The notes under the pieces: generated by a model | Databases searched by the model: none | The model's input: the letters and a program-made list of their open reading frames with translations, nothing else | What the model was told of the DNA's origin: nothing | NCBI GenBank assembly: GCA_039105265.1 | Contig: JAPFFF010000008.1 | Span: 5,394,001-5,458,000, forward strand | From: Tritrichomonas musculus | Lineage: Eukaryota > Parabasalia > Tritrichomonadida > Tritrichomonadidae | DNA: 64,000 nt | Direction: 5' to 3' | Position numbers and translations under genes: made by a program | Part shown: one piece after another, positions 57,501-64,000 of the stretch | How positions within the stretch are numbered: position 1 is the first letter of the stretch | Layout of the letters: the number at the start of each line of letters is the position of its first letter

Positions 57501-58460
57501 GAAAATAATGATGATTTGCAAAAAACATTTGATGTTTTAGAATATATTAAGACAGAACCTGTTAGTGGAAGGCTTGAATATAATGATTCATGTGATATTG
57601 ATATTAGTTCTAATTTTTGTAACGTTGGTGATGTTGCCCATCCGTTTGTATGCAATGTTAATGGTAATTCATACACATGTGCCGTTGTTGCTCATGTGCA
57701 TCCTCCAAAACTTGTATTACAAACGCCTATGATAGATTTCTCATCTGATTTCAGAATTTGTAAACGGTCGAGTTCCTTTGTCATTGTTGAAAATGAATGC
57801 GAAGTATCATCCACAGTCAGGTTAGAAATGATTGATGATTGTAATGGAGTTTTCTCACTTGATGATCCATCAATTAAAGAAATTAGTGGAAAAGGAAAAG
57901 TTGAAATTCCAATTTCATGTTACAGTGAAATTCATGGTGACTATAAAGGCCAATTAAAATTGATTGTCAAAGACTCATGGCAACGAAAAGAGTCAATAAT
58001 TAATATGCATGTTAAAGCTCTTGGAAGTTTCTTTGGTTTCATGAAGCACACACTTGGCTACACAATTGGAAAAGATGGCGATTTTGTCTCTTTTGGAAAC
58101 AAAATTAAAGTTGGCTCAGAAAAAGTAATCAGAAGAATTACATTAGAAAATTTTTCAAGCGATGAAATTACAGTTGATTGGAGTATCGCCAACTTTGTGA
58201 AGGGAAGACATTATGTTGATGTTAAACTTGATGTTGATGATTCTGGATTGGCGAAAATTGAAGCTGTTCCAACTGAAGAAGGAGCCGTTATGGATCCTTT
58301 CAAACTTTTGAGTGAAAAAACGATCATTGAAGCACATAATAAAACTGTTGTTGTGGTCGAATTCACACCAGATAAAGTTGGCGAATTTCGTGGCTGTATT
58401 GCTGCAAAGAGTGGTGAATTCACACATTCTCTTGATTTGCTTGCTATCGTTTGCGATTAG
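54543..58460 (+). CDS. ASH/MSP-repeat axonemal protein (DLEC1/HYDIN/CFAP47 type)
   Basis: 1305 residues from the first in-frame ATG at 54543 (MSDNWDFSSLL). The first ~150 residues are Ser/Asn/Gln-rich. Then come several immunoglobulin-like ASH/MSP domains with the family pattern of a strand, Asn/Arg turn and FxPxxxG: VTFIPTEPRDYEGSIII, VKFKPTTAGMQKASFEI, VTFSPKMFAFYRANLVL, LEFGCVLIGQKGIQNIRLIN, VEFTPDKVGEFRGCIAAKSG. Acidic Asn/Asp linkers interrupt the series (near residues 675-690 and 970-1000). ASH proteins of this size are typical of the central pair or doublet-associated complexes of motile cilia. Which orthologue (DLEC1, CFAP47, CFAP65 or HYDIN) cannot be decided by eye. Confidence 0.75.
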   Translation: MSDNWDFSSLLSSWTEKSTNDLEQDNGNNDEFADIQEQMKKELDEIQSQLVLVRSNDPTVLNELNLLSPPKLQTQQFATEQFETQNQIPNQTPSRSSTSLASISNKNKNSISNKSLSNSKLPPLTKSSLGPLPKPKEAMLMKPKRTIVQKIIPKPERIFKATPTELRVVNFTLSKEYVLKFTLQNVSSRTHGFQVNGPKDPAFRFKILENINNSQVRPGLHLTFEVTFIPTEPRDYEGSIIIHPGPDDPSTVIPIRCYRDPPQLVLNDIVDLQATLVHSSISGSFTITNRGGVASFSITSAHGRDDSSSYIDGPFTLIPSQFQLDRGQSIDVKVKFKPTTAGMQKASFEINAQFFPQKFYFITQGLAAVPRLRFKICDDDRLFLPFLPSDANTTRSIEIYNDSDVSYPFYLQIVRPKDSTKSELKVLFPDTKTDSIKSSSPPFIVKPVSGFIGARDTISLNVTFSPKMFAFYRANLVLFANRIPDESGTLGSRKMLTISTEATAGPPQLSIQPPLVLYKDIVPRVSNTQVVEVLNESNLNIKLQWRKSEVISPSPVIFEVNPKQRKSVELCFLFSKCIASLLSNSTMNNSSIFQNNPKIDEKRQCFSNEISFRKNNDENRINSQPSSQNYAINFSPLSKKSSRVNQKEDESIAPQETVANNNNDDDNDNTKVHFDDKIKPNIVASKLKKSLSYKESHAAIAPSPVSTPAHEDQVGRNVSHLVDSMSINVNEINQMSFTFSANIMKPNLIVEPPVLEFGCVLIGQKGIQNIRLINPTECPIGYKITYPQTAEWNIENNSGVIESSLDLAVELKFDKQTTLAEIITINSFWIGENGEQIESLPTSTYDIPVYAVFDKPFLSIEKRVIDIGDIYPTLEYKSRMKIKLLNTFPTDFSFDNYSNVVCLTTRPLSAPKEKEAKEENIVLSNRESAPVTIRSKSQASKKTKTAKNSQRPSTVTLAKHSDRIPPIAENNDDDIIVDNQNDDDNNENNDDLQKTFDVLEYIKTEPVSGRLEYNDSCDIDISSNFCNVGDVAHPFVCNVNGNSYTCAVVAHVHPPKLVLQTPMIDFSSDFRICKRSSSFVIVENECEVSSTVRLEMIDDCNGVFSLDDPSIKEISGKGKVEIPISCYSEIHGDYKGQLKLIVKDSWQRKESIINMHVKALGSFFGFMKHTLGYTIGKDGDFVSFGNKIKVGSEKVIRRITLENFSSDEITVDWSIANFVKGRHYVDVKLDVDDSGLAKIEAVPTEEGAVMDPFKLLSEKTIIEAHNKTVVVVEFTPDKVGEFRGCIAAKSGEFTHSLDLLAIVCD

Positions 58461-58586
58461 TTTGTATTGTATTGAAATGTTTTAGTAACATTTCAAAAAA
58501 AGCTTGTATGTAGAATTTTTGGTTTTATTTGTAAAAATTTGCCTGTTTTTTTGAAGTTTTTTTATTCATTTTTTATAAAAATTAGC

Positions 58587-58592
58587 AAAAAA
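58587..58592 (-). terminator. Pol III terminator of tRNA-Pro
   Basis: Six T residues on the minus strand immediately after the discriminator base. Confidence 0.75.
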
Positions 58593-58664
58593 GGGGCGAT
58601 TCGGGAATTGAACCCGAGACCTCTCGCACCCAAAGCGAGAATCATACCACTAGACCAATCACCC
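58593..58664 (-). tRNA. tRNA-Pro (anticodon TGG)
   Basis: A 72-nt cloverleaf. The acceptor GGGTGAT pairs with ATCGCCC; discriminator C, as usual for eukaryotic tRNA-Pro. The anticodon arm is TCTCGCTTTGGGTGCGAGA with anticodon TGG. The T-arm is TCGGG-TTCAATT-CCCGA. Well conserved and without intron. Confidence 0.97.
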
Positions 58665-59133
58665 TTCTGTTGTTATAATATTTCATTATTTATATAAAAT
58701 GTAAATATCATTCATGTATCAAAAAAAGCATTGCAACTTTTCCAATGAAAATAGTAGTGTTTATGTTATTTTAAATTTAGTAATTATTTTACAATTCAAT
58801 CAAAGATTAATTGATTTAATTGTATGAATATGAAAGTTGATTATTTTTATATTAATCAATTTATAATTTTTGAATATAATTAAAGAGTATTATTTGATTA
58901 AATAACAGTATAGATGAAAAATTAAGTTTTGTCTCTATCATCTATATATTTATTCTAGTTACCCATTATTTCAATGATTTTTCTAAGAATTAAATATTTT
59001 TTTTACTAATTTTTATAAAATGAGCCCATTCACGTTGCATTAATCACTAATCAGCCAGAAAAATATACTTTTATCATATGAGCAAATATGTATTGAAAAT
59101 AATATGTATAAACTATATATTTGATTAGTGAAA
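58665..59133. other. Intergenic 469 bp, nothing recognised
   Basis: A+T-rich divergent spacer between tRNA-Pro and the cullin gene. No TCA-type initiator adjoins the cullin ATG. Confidence 0.4.
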
Positions 59134-61476
59134 ATGATGGATTTACCAAGGAGAGGAAGGCCTCCTAAAAAGCAGGCCCAATCATATGTTTCAGCTCCAG
59201 TGCCTCCAGTTGAAGATTTTCATAGTGGATCATCCGACGAAAAAATTGAAATTGGAAACTTTCAGCAAGAGGACAAAATACTTGTTGGCAATAAATCGAA
59301 AGCTAACATTCAAAAAAGAATTTTTCATTGGCCATTTGGTCCCAAAAAACTTGATAAAGAAGCAATTCTTGCCGAATATCTAACAAGAGTTAAGTCTTAT
59401 TTAGAAAAAACGGATGAAGTTTTTTCAAATCCAAATTCGATTAATCAATATAATTCTTATCCAGGAAATGATATATTACAAGATGTCCTTATTATTGCAA
59501 ATGATAATAAGTCAGCTTGTGATCAAATTCATGCCGATCTTTGCCAAAAATTAATTAAACTAGCTGATGTTATTCCTTTAGATATGGAAAATTTCAATAA
59601 TGCTGTTGAAATCGGTGAATATTGGAAGCAAGTAACTGCCAAAGTACATTTAATATCAACATCATGGGCACCTTTATGCCAGAAAGAGAGAAATTTACAG
59701 GATTTTGAAAGTATTTTTAAAGGTCATCTTTCTCAAATTTTTGAAGAATCTTACCCAGATTTATTTACTAAGCTATCAGAAATTATTGTAAATGCATATT
59801 CAGAAGCCCGCGAAAGTAATGATATTTCCGGAATTGTGCATTCTTTTGGTTTTATATCTCATTCTCAACACAAGTTATTTAAAAAGATATTTATGAAGAT
59901 TTTAATTAAATCCGTAATTCAATATTATGAACCAATTCTTAATGAACTATTCAGCAATCATCCGTTATCAGAATACTTACAAAAATCAGTTGAAATCAAA
60001 GAAAAAGAAAAAAATTTGATTAAAACATTAATATCAAGAAATGCATTGAAGAAGCTCGAAAAGAAATTTAATTTACTTATTTTCGGAAATGAAGAACGAT
60101 TTAATAGTATCTGTAATAATTTAGCTCCACTCATTAAGCAAAAAGATTCAGAAAGCATTCGTATTTGCGCTGATTTTGCTAGATCAACAGACAAAATCAC
60201 TCCATTTGCGCGAGAACTGTCATTTGAATTTGAATCAGAAGCTGAAAAATGTTTCAAAATGGAAAATCCAATTAAAGCCATTATGAAGCTTCATCTGTCT
60301 CTTATTGAATTTGATAAATCATTTAATCCCACGCATGCAAGAATCCTTCGTTCGGCATTTGAAAAAGGTTTTAATATATCGCCAGATAGAGCAGCCCTTT
60401 TGTTAGCGCAAGAAGTAAATCGTGAATTTACGAAAAAAGAAAATAATCATAAAATGTGTCCAAAAGAAACGATTGACCAATTAGTTGCAGTTTTTCGAAT
60501 GATTGCGTCGAAGGATGTCTTCGAAAGTGCTCATCATCACTACTTAACAAGACGAATTTTGATGATGAAATCTCATATCATCGAAGCTGACAAGTATTTT
60601 AAGAGAGCTCTCAAAGAGCAATGTGGTCCAGATTATACCAAGCGTTTAAACGATCTATTTAAAGATTTGAATGTTTCTTTGGCTACCCTTGATAAATTTG
60701 TAAAAGAAAAACGGCCTCCTCCCTTTTTCAAGGCTATTGTTATTTCAAACGAATCGTGGAAGCTTTATGAAATTGGTAATCCTATTGATCCTCCAGATGA
60801 GATAAAAGTGCTCCTTAATTCATTCACTAATTTCTATAGCACCGAAAATGAGAAAAAGAAACTTCAATGGGATTTCAACTTTACCCGTGTAAAGTTGACC
60901 ACAAAGAACCTCGGATTGATCAAAACTATTAACTGTAGTGGTACTTATGCCACCTTTTTATTAATGTTTAATCAAAATCATGTTCTTTGTCCTGAGCATC
61001 TCAAAAAGTTTTCAAACTTTTCGAATGAGCAGATTGAAAATATTGTAAAGGTTCTCAAGAGTAAAAAATGTAACCACTTTCTTCTTGTTATGCATAACAA
61101 AATTAGAATTAACAAAGATCAATTTGCATCTGAAGAACCTGATTCAAAAGACGATAATAAGTATGTTCAATGTTCTTGCTTTGATTACAAGAAAGGTGTA
61201 TTGTCTATTCCATTCGTTTTCCCATCAGTTCCGAAAACTGATAATGATAAGCAGAAAAGTGCCATACAGTCAAACAGAGAAAACCAAATTAATGCTGCTG
61301 TTATGAAGGTAATGAAGCAGGAAAGATCAATGGAAAAGTCCGCTCTGAAGAACACTGTTAAAGATCTCCTCAATTTCAGACTTGAAGATGAGCTTTTTGA
61401 TGAGAGACTTGCTCATTTGTCAAAAACGCTTTATTTGAAACTTGATCCTTCTGGTCGTGTCCACTACCTCACTTGA
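59134..61476 (+). CDS. Divergent cullin with N-terminal AT-hook-like motif
   Basis: 780 residues from the ATG at 59134; the frame opens just before it at a GTG. The N-terminus MMDLPRRGRPPKKQ contains RGRP flanked by basic residues, the core of an AT-hook. Residues about 70-540 form the helical cullin repeats. The cullin homology domain follows (FKAIVISNESWKLYEI, then NFYSTENEKKKLQWDFN, TYATFLLMFN). The last 70 residues are the winged-helix neddylation domain: INAAVMKVMKQERSMEKSAL with a Lys in the expected position, ending in a YLKLDPSGRVHYL form of the usual YLERxxxxYxYxA. Cullins scaffold RING ubiquitin ligases. Subtype unclear. It faces the E2/U-box gene tail to tail. Confidence 0.85.
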   Translation: MMDLPRRGRPPKKQAQSYVSAPVPPVEDFHSGSSDEKIEIGNFQQEDKILVGNKSKANIQKRIFHWPFGPKKLDKEAILAEYLTRVKSYLEKTDEVFSNPNSINQYNSYPGNDILQDVLIIANDNKSACDQIHADLCQKLIKLADVIPLDMENFNNAVEIGEYWKQVTAKVHLISTSWAPLCQKERNLQDFESIFKGHLSQIFEESYPDLFTKLSEIIVNAYSEARESNDISGIVHSFGFISHSQHKLFKKIFMKILIKSVIQYYEPILNELFSNHPLSEYLQKSVEIKEKEKNLIKTLISRNALKKLEKKFNLLIFGNEERFNSICNNLAPLIKQKDSESIRICADFARSTDKITPFARELSFEFESEAEKCFKMENPIKAIMKLHLSLIEFDKSFNPTHARILRSAFEKGFNISPDRAALLLAQEVNREFTKKENNHKMCPKETIDQLVAVFRMIASKDVFESAHHHYLTRRILMMKSHIIEADKYFKRALKEQCGPDYTKRLNDLFKDLNVSLATLDKFVKEKRPPPFFKAIVISNESWKLYEIGNPIDPPDEIKVLLNSFTNFYSTENEKKKLQWDFNFTRVKLTTKNLGLIKTINCSGTYATFLLMFNQNHVLCPEHLKKFSNFSNEQIENIVKVLKSKKCNHFLLVMHNKIRINKDQFASEEPDSKDDNKYVQCSCFDYKKGVLSIPFVFPSVPKTDNDKQKSAIQSNRENQINAAVMKVMKQERSMEKSALKNTVKDLLNFRLEDELFDERLAHLSKTLYLKLDPSGRVHYLT

Positions 61477-61648
61477 GCTTTTTTAATAAACTGATCATAA
61501 TTAGTATTTACAAAAAAATAATAATAATCAATTTTATAAACTCTGTTTAAAACTTTTATATTCTTCAATCATTTAGCATTTCTATAGAAATAAAAATATT
61601 ATTTTATTTATTAATGTTTAAACATTGGGTGATTATTGAAAATAATGT

Positions 61649-64000
61649 TTAAATTGCATCGTTTTCATCAAAATCTTCGGGCTTTTCATCTAATAACTTT
61701 CCTGTAATGATGCATCTCGGATTTCTGTTTGATGTAACAAGCTGTTTCAATTCATCTTTGTCATAATAAACGCCGCTTGACGCCAAAATTGGATTTTTGA
61801 TTTGCTTTCCTGAAATTTGTGAAATCATATAAGGAGGAACATGCTTTTCAAAAGTTGCTGAAAAGTCATCTGGAACTGTATCATCAACATGTGCTGTAAT
61901 ATAATCTTCATAATTATCTTTTGCGTTATCTTGAGATGATTTTCTAGCAAGTCTTTCATATTCGGCATAATTATTTTTGAAGGTATCAAGAGTTTCCAAT
62001 TTAATAGGAGTGTCTGCATTTGGAAGAAGGAAGAGCTCTTTGATTTCTTGAAGAATATCAATGACATGTTTGGATGAAATATATCCTTTTTCAATGATAT
62101 TAAGGCAGATACGTCCTTCTGATGAAACATTTAAGTGGTAAGGAATAGTAATGAATCTGAATATAGGTGGTTGAATTGGGTAAAGTTCAGGGAAAGTAAC
62201 AAGAATGTACCACCATTTATTTTCATAAGGTGTTCCTTCTGGGCCTTTGATGAAAACCTTCCATCTATCAAGATTGATTTTGTAAGTATATACTTTGATA
62301 TCCGGATCATATAAAGATTGTTTGGGATCACATATTTCGATTGCAGCATGAAGTTCACGCAAAATTCGCCTATTTCGAGGCAGTGGAATAATCGCATCTT
62401 TGTTCATTGCGCAAATATGAGCTGGTGTGGCCAGAGTTTGTACAGTAGAACTTGTAGCTTGTGCAATATTGCTGTCAATAATTTTAGTGTCAAATGTTGC
62501 ATTTTTTTTAGCATTTTCCATAAATTGAGCTGTTATTCTATCTGGTGTTAATTTTCTAGGTGTAGTTGTCCTATCATCAGGGATAACTGGATCTGAGCGT
62601 ACTTTTCGTTCATGATAGTTCAGGAAAGCGCTTAATTCAAATAATGATAGGCCTTCGCTGATGCTGGCTGGCCTGAAACAAACGCCACCTGTGATATGAC
62701 AAACAGCGCATAACATCTTGCACTCATCTTCTGCACTAACAATAACACTATCAACAATTATTTTATTTTTGATGAGTTCTTTTACAACATCTTCAACTTT
62801 AGCTTTAGATTCAACATCTTCTCCATCAGAAATTACAAGAACTCTTGAAACTGCATTTATGAATCTTTCGTTATTATTGCTATCTTTTCTGAACTTAACA
62901 AGCTCTTCACATGCTCGTTGAAGAGAATCCCATAAGCGTGTTACATTTGTTGGCTGAACTTTTTTGAGACCTTTATCTTCAAAATCAGGAACGAGAGGGC
63001 TTAATGGACAACGAAGAGTAATGTTATTATTGAAAGAAATTAAGCCTTGGATGCATGCAATACGATATCCATATGTTCTATTTGCAAATGTTGTTAAGTA
63101 TTGGTAAGCAATTGTAACTCTCATATACTTGTCAGATCCCTTTTTACAAGAATATCCATCTAAGTCGCATGTCATTGAGCCTGATTCATCAAAATTGACC
63201 ATGATGACTTGTTTTACTTGGTCTGGTTCAATTAAATCTTCGGTTTTGTCTGTTCCTGTATCTCCTTGTTTTTTAGCAAAATCTTCGACGTCAACTGATT
63301 CTGTTAAGCCTGTCGTTGGGTCGATGATATCAACTTTGTTTTGATCCATTACATCTTTTGATGGTGATTGCATCAAGTATAAATATTCATGGTCCTTTCC
63401 TCGGACTATAGAACAGCCACTAGCTGCGCGCATTGAAAGTGGTGCGATTGGTTTGAATGATGCAATAATGTTATATGCGTTTTGAATTGCTTCTGTCCCT
63501 TGCAATTCAAATAAAAATCGCTTAAAAGTTTTTCCTGTATCGCCTTGCCATATATAAACAATTGGGCCAAGCTTCAAATCTGAGAGAAACTTTGTTCTTT
63601 GCACCCCACTTTTAACTTCGGTCATTAATAGAGGCAGGTCTTCAGGTGGATTATTGATGTGCGAAACTAAATTGCATAAACGAAGTGAATATTCATTGAC
63701 AAGATTATCTTTTGTTGTTGGTGGGATATAGTTTCTGAAAAATGTAAAAAGTGTTGAGGAAACAGCAATTACATCACGGCCAACAACTTGATTACGATCA
63801 ATAATTCTTCTTATTGATGTAATAAGAGGAGCAAAAGTTATTACTTTTGCACATGTGCGTAAAAGGAGGTCTCCTTTAGCTCCATCATGATTAAGATATC
63901 CAAACAAGCAAGCTATATCAGTAAGGCCTCTATCTGAAGAATCGCACAATGGTGACATTAGTAACTTACGATCAGGATCGGAAATATTACATAGCTCAGG
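61649..64000 (-). CDS. Partial VWA-E2-U-box fusion protein (5' end beyond window)
   Basis: The frame stays open past the first visible ATG (63958) to the right edge (PELCNISDPDRKLLM precedes it), so the start lies outside the window. Numbering from that Met: about 1-245 helical, unassigned; about 248-445 a von Willebrand A domain with the MIDAS motif FDESGSM (Asp257, Ser259, Ser261), Thr340 and VISDGED; about 525-680 an E2 ubiquitin-conjugating domain (KVFIKGPEGTPYENKWW, then the HxN motif HLN at 608-610 and active-site Cys618 in GRICLNII); 708-769 a U-box (GKQIKNPILASSGVYYDKDE). It thus joins an E2 and an E3-type module in one chain with an adhesion-type VWA. The catalytic Cys is present, so E2 activity is plausible. 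Function and substrate are unknown. Confidence 0.88.
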   Translation of the reverse strand, partial: PELCNISDPDRKLLMSPLCDSSDRGLTDIACLFGYLNHDGAKGDLLLRTCAKVITFAPLITSIRRIIDRNQVVGRDVIAVSSTLFTFFRNYIPPTTKDNLVNEYSLRLCNLVSHINNPPEDLPLLMTEVKSGVQRTKFLSDLKLGPIVYIWQGDTGKTFKRFLFELQGTEAIQNAYNIIASFKPIAPLSMRAASGCSIVRGKDHEYLYLMQSPSKDVMDQNKVDIIDPTTGLTESVDVEDFAKKQGDTGTDKTEDLIEPDQVKQVIMVNFDESGSMTCDLDGYSCKKGSDKYMRVTIAYQYLTTFANRTYGYRIACIQGLISFNNNITLRCPLSPLVPDFEDKGLKKVQPTNVTRLWDSLQRACEELVKFRKDSNNNERFINAVSRVLVISDGEDVESKAKVEDVVKELIKNKIIVDSVIVSAEDECKMLCAVCHITGGVCFRPASISEGLSLFELSAFLNYHERKVRSDPVIPDDRTTTPRKLTPDRITAQFMENAKKNATFDTKIIDSNIAQATSSTVQTLATPAHICAMNKDAIIPLPRNRRILRELHAAIEICDPKQSLYDPDIKVYTYKINLDRWKVFIKGPEGTPYENKWWYILVTFPELYPIQPPIFRFITIPYHLNVSSEGRICLNIIEKGYISSKHVIDILQEIKELFLLPNADTPIKLETLDTFKNNYAEYERLARKSSQDNAKDNYEDYITAHVDDTVPDDFSATFEKHVPPYMISQISGKQIKNPILASSGVYYDKDELKQLVTSNRNPRCIITGKLLDEKPEDFDENDAI

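Noticed and set aside
63960-63970. GTAAGT next to ACTAAT on the minus strand as a splice pair
   Set aside because: The two words almost touch, too short for an intron, and the frame is open through them.
15184-64000. Spliceosomal introns
   Set aside because: I looked for the trichomonad pattern GTAYGT with ACTAACACACAG and found no complete case; single ACTAAC words occur only in A+T-rich spacers.
1-64000. CRISPR arrays, rRNA genes, riboswitches or bacterial operons
   Set aside because: None seen; the only regular arrays are the 120-bp and 33-bp repeats, neither with unique spacers.

Overview
The window is eukaryotic nuclear DNA, strongly A+T-rich (roughly 70% by eye), gene-dense and with no intron that I can see. 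The best fit is a parabasalid (trichomonad), probably Tritrichomonas. The reasons are: a protein with the trichomonad Initiator Binding Domain (5645-6709); TCA(T/C)(T/A) initiator motifs 7-27 nt upstream of several ATGs; stop codons that run straight into TAAA, the known trichomonad poly(A) signal; a class II fructose-bisphosphate aldolase; remnants of BspA-like leucine-rich repeats; and a Mutator-like transposon. The genus is an inference. The parabasalid call is firmer.

Layout. 1-7.4 kb: a partial C2-like protein, class II aldolase, an alpha/beta-hydrolase-fold protein, tRNA-Gly, the IBD transcription factor and TRAPPC3/Bet3. 7.5-15.2 kb: tRNA-Ile with a GAU anticodon, ATG16, a head-to-head pair made of a degenerate TrpRS-like protein and a canonical tryptophanyl-tRNA synthetase, a CEP20/FOPNL-like basal-body protein, a tubby-like protein and U1-C. 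15.2-17.4 kb: gene relics (one unrecognised, one kinase tail plus BspA-like LRRs), then tRNA-Leu. 17.9-35.3 kb: CFAP100, an exportin-like karyopherin, a small unknown protein, a HAD phosphatase, beta-adaptin, two ankyrin proteins, a helical-repeat protein, a 72-residue protein and CNOT11. 35.3-45.6 kb: a gene-poor, very A+T-rich tract holding a 1381-bp hAT-type non-autonomous element and a 5761-bp Mutator-like element (MULE) with an intact transposase and compound inverted arms. 45.6-64 kb: a PP1-type phosphatase, an LCAT-family acyltransferase, CFAP57, a 539-bp GC-rich hairpin-bearing MITE, a Cys-rich protein, a long ASH/MSP-repeat axonemal protein, tRNA-Pro, a divergent cullin with an N-terminal AT-hook-like motif, and a partial VWA-E2-U-box fusion protein.

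Genes are mostly unrelated housekeeping and flagellar functions in mixed orientation with short spacers. Flagellar and basal-body genes recur (CEP20-like, CFAP100, CFAP57, the ASH protein, possibly tubby-like). Membrane traffic and autophagy are represented by TRAPPC3, beta-adaptin and ATG16. The right end carries two convergent ubiquitin-pathway genes. Both window edges cut through genes, each open to the edge on the minus strand.

The most unusual items are the VWA-E2-U-box polypeptide, the dead-looking TrpRS paralogue divergent from the true enzyme, the MULE whose two arms each contain a captured copy of its own promoter and first 26 codons, the GC-rich MITE, and the eukaryotic-type tRNA-Ile with G34.
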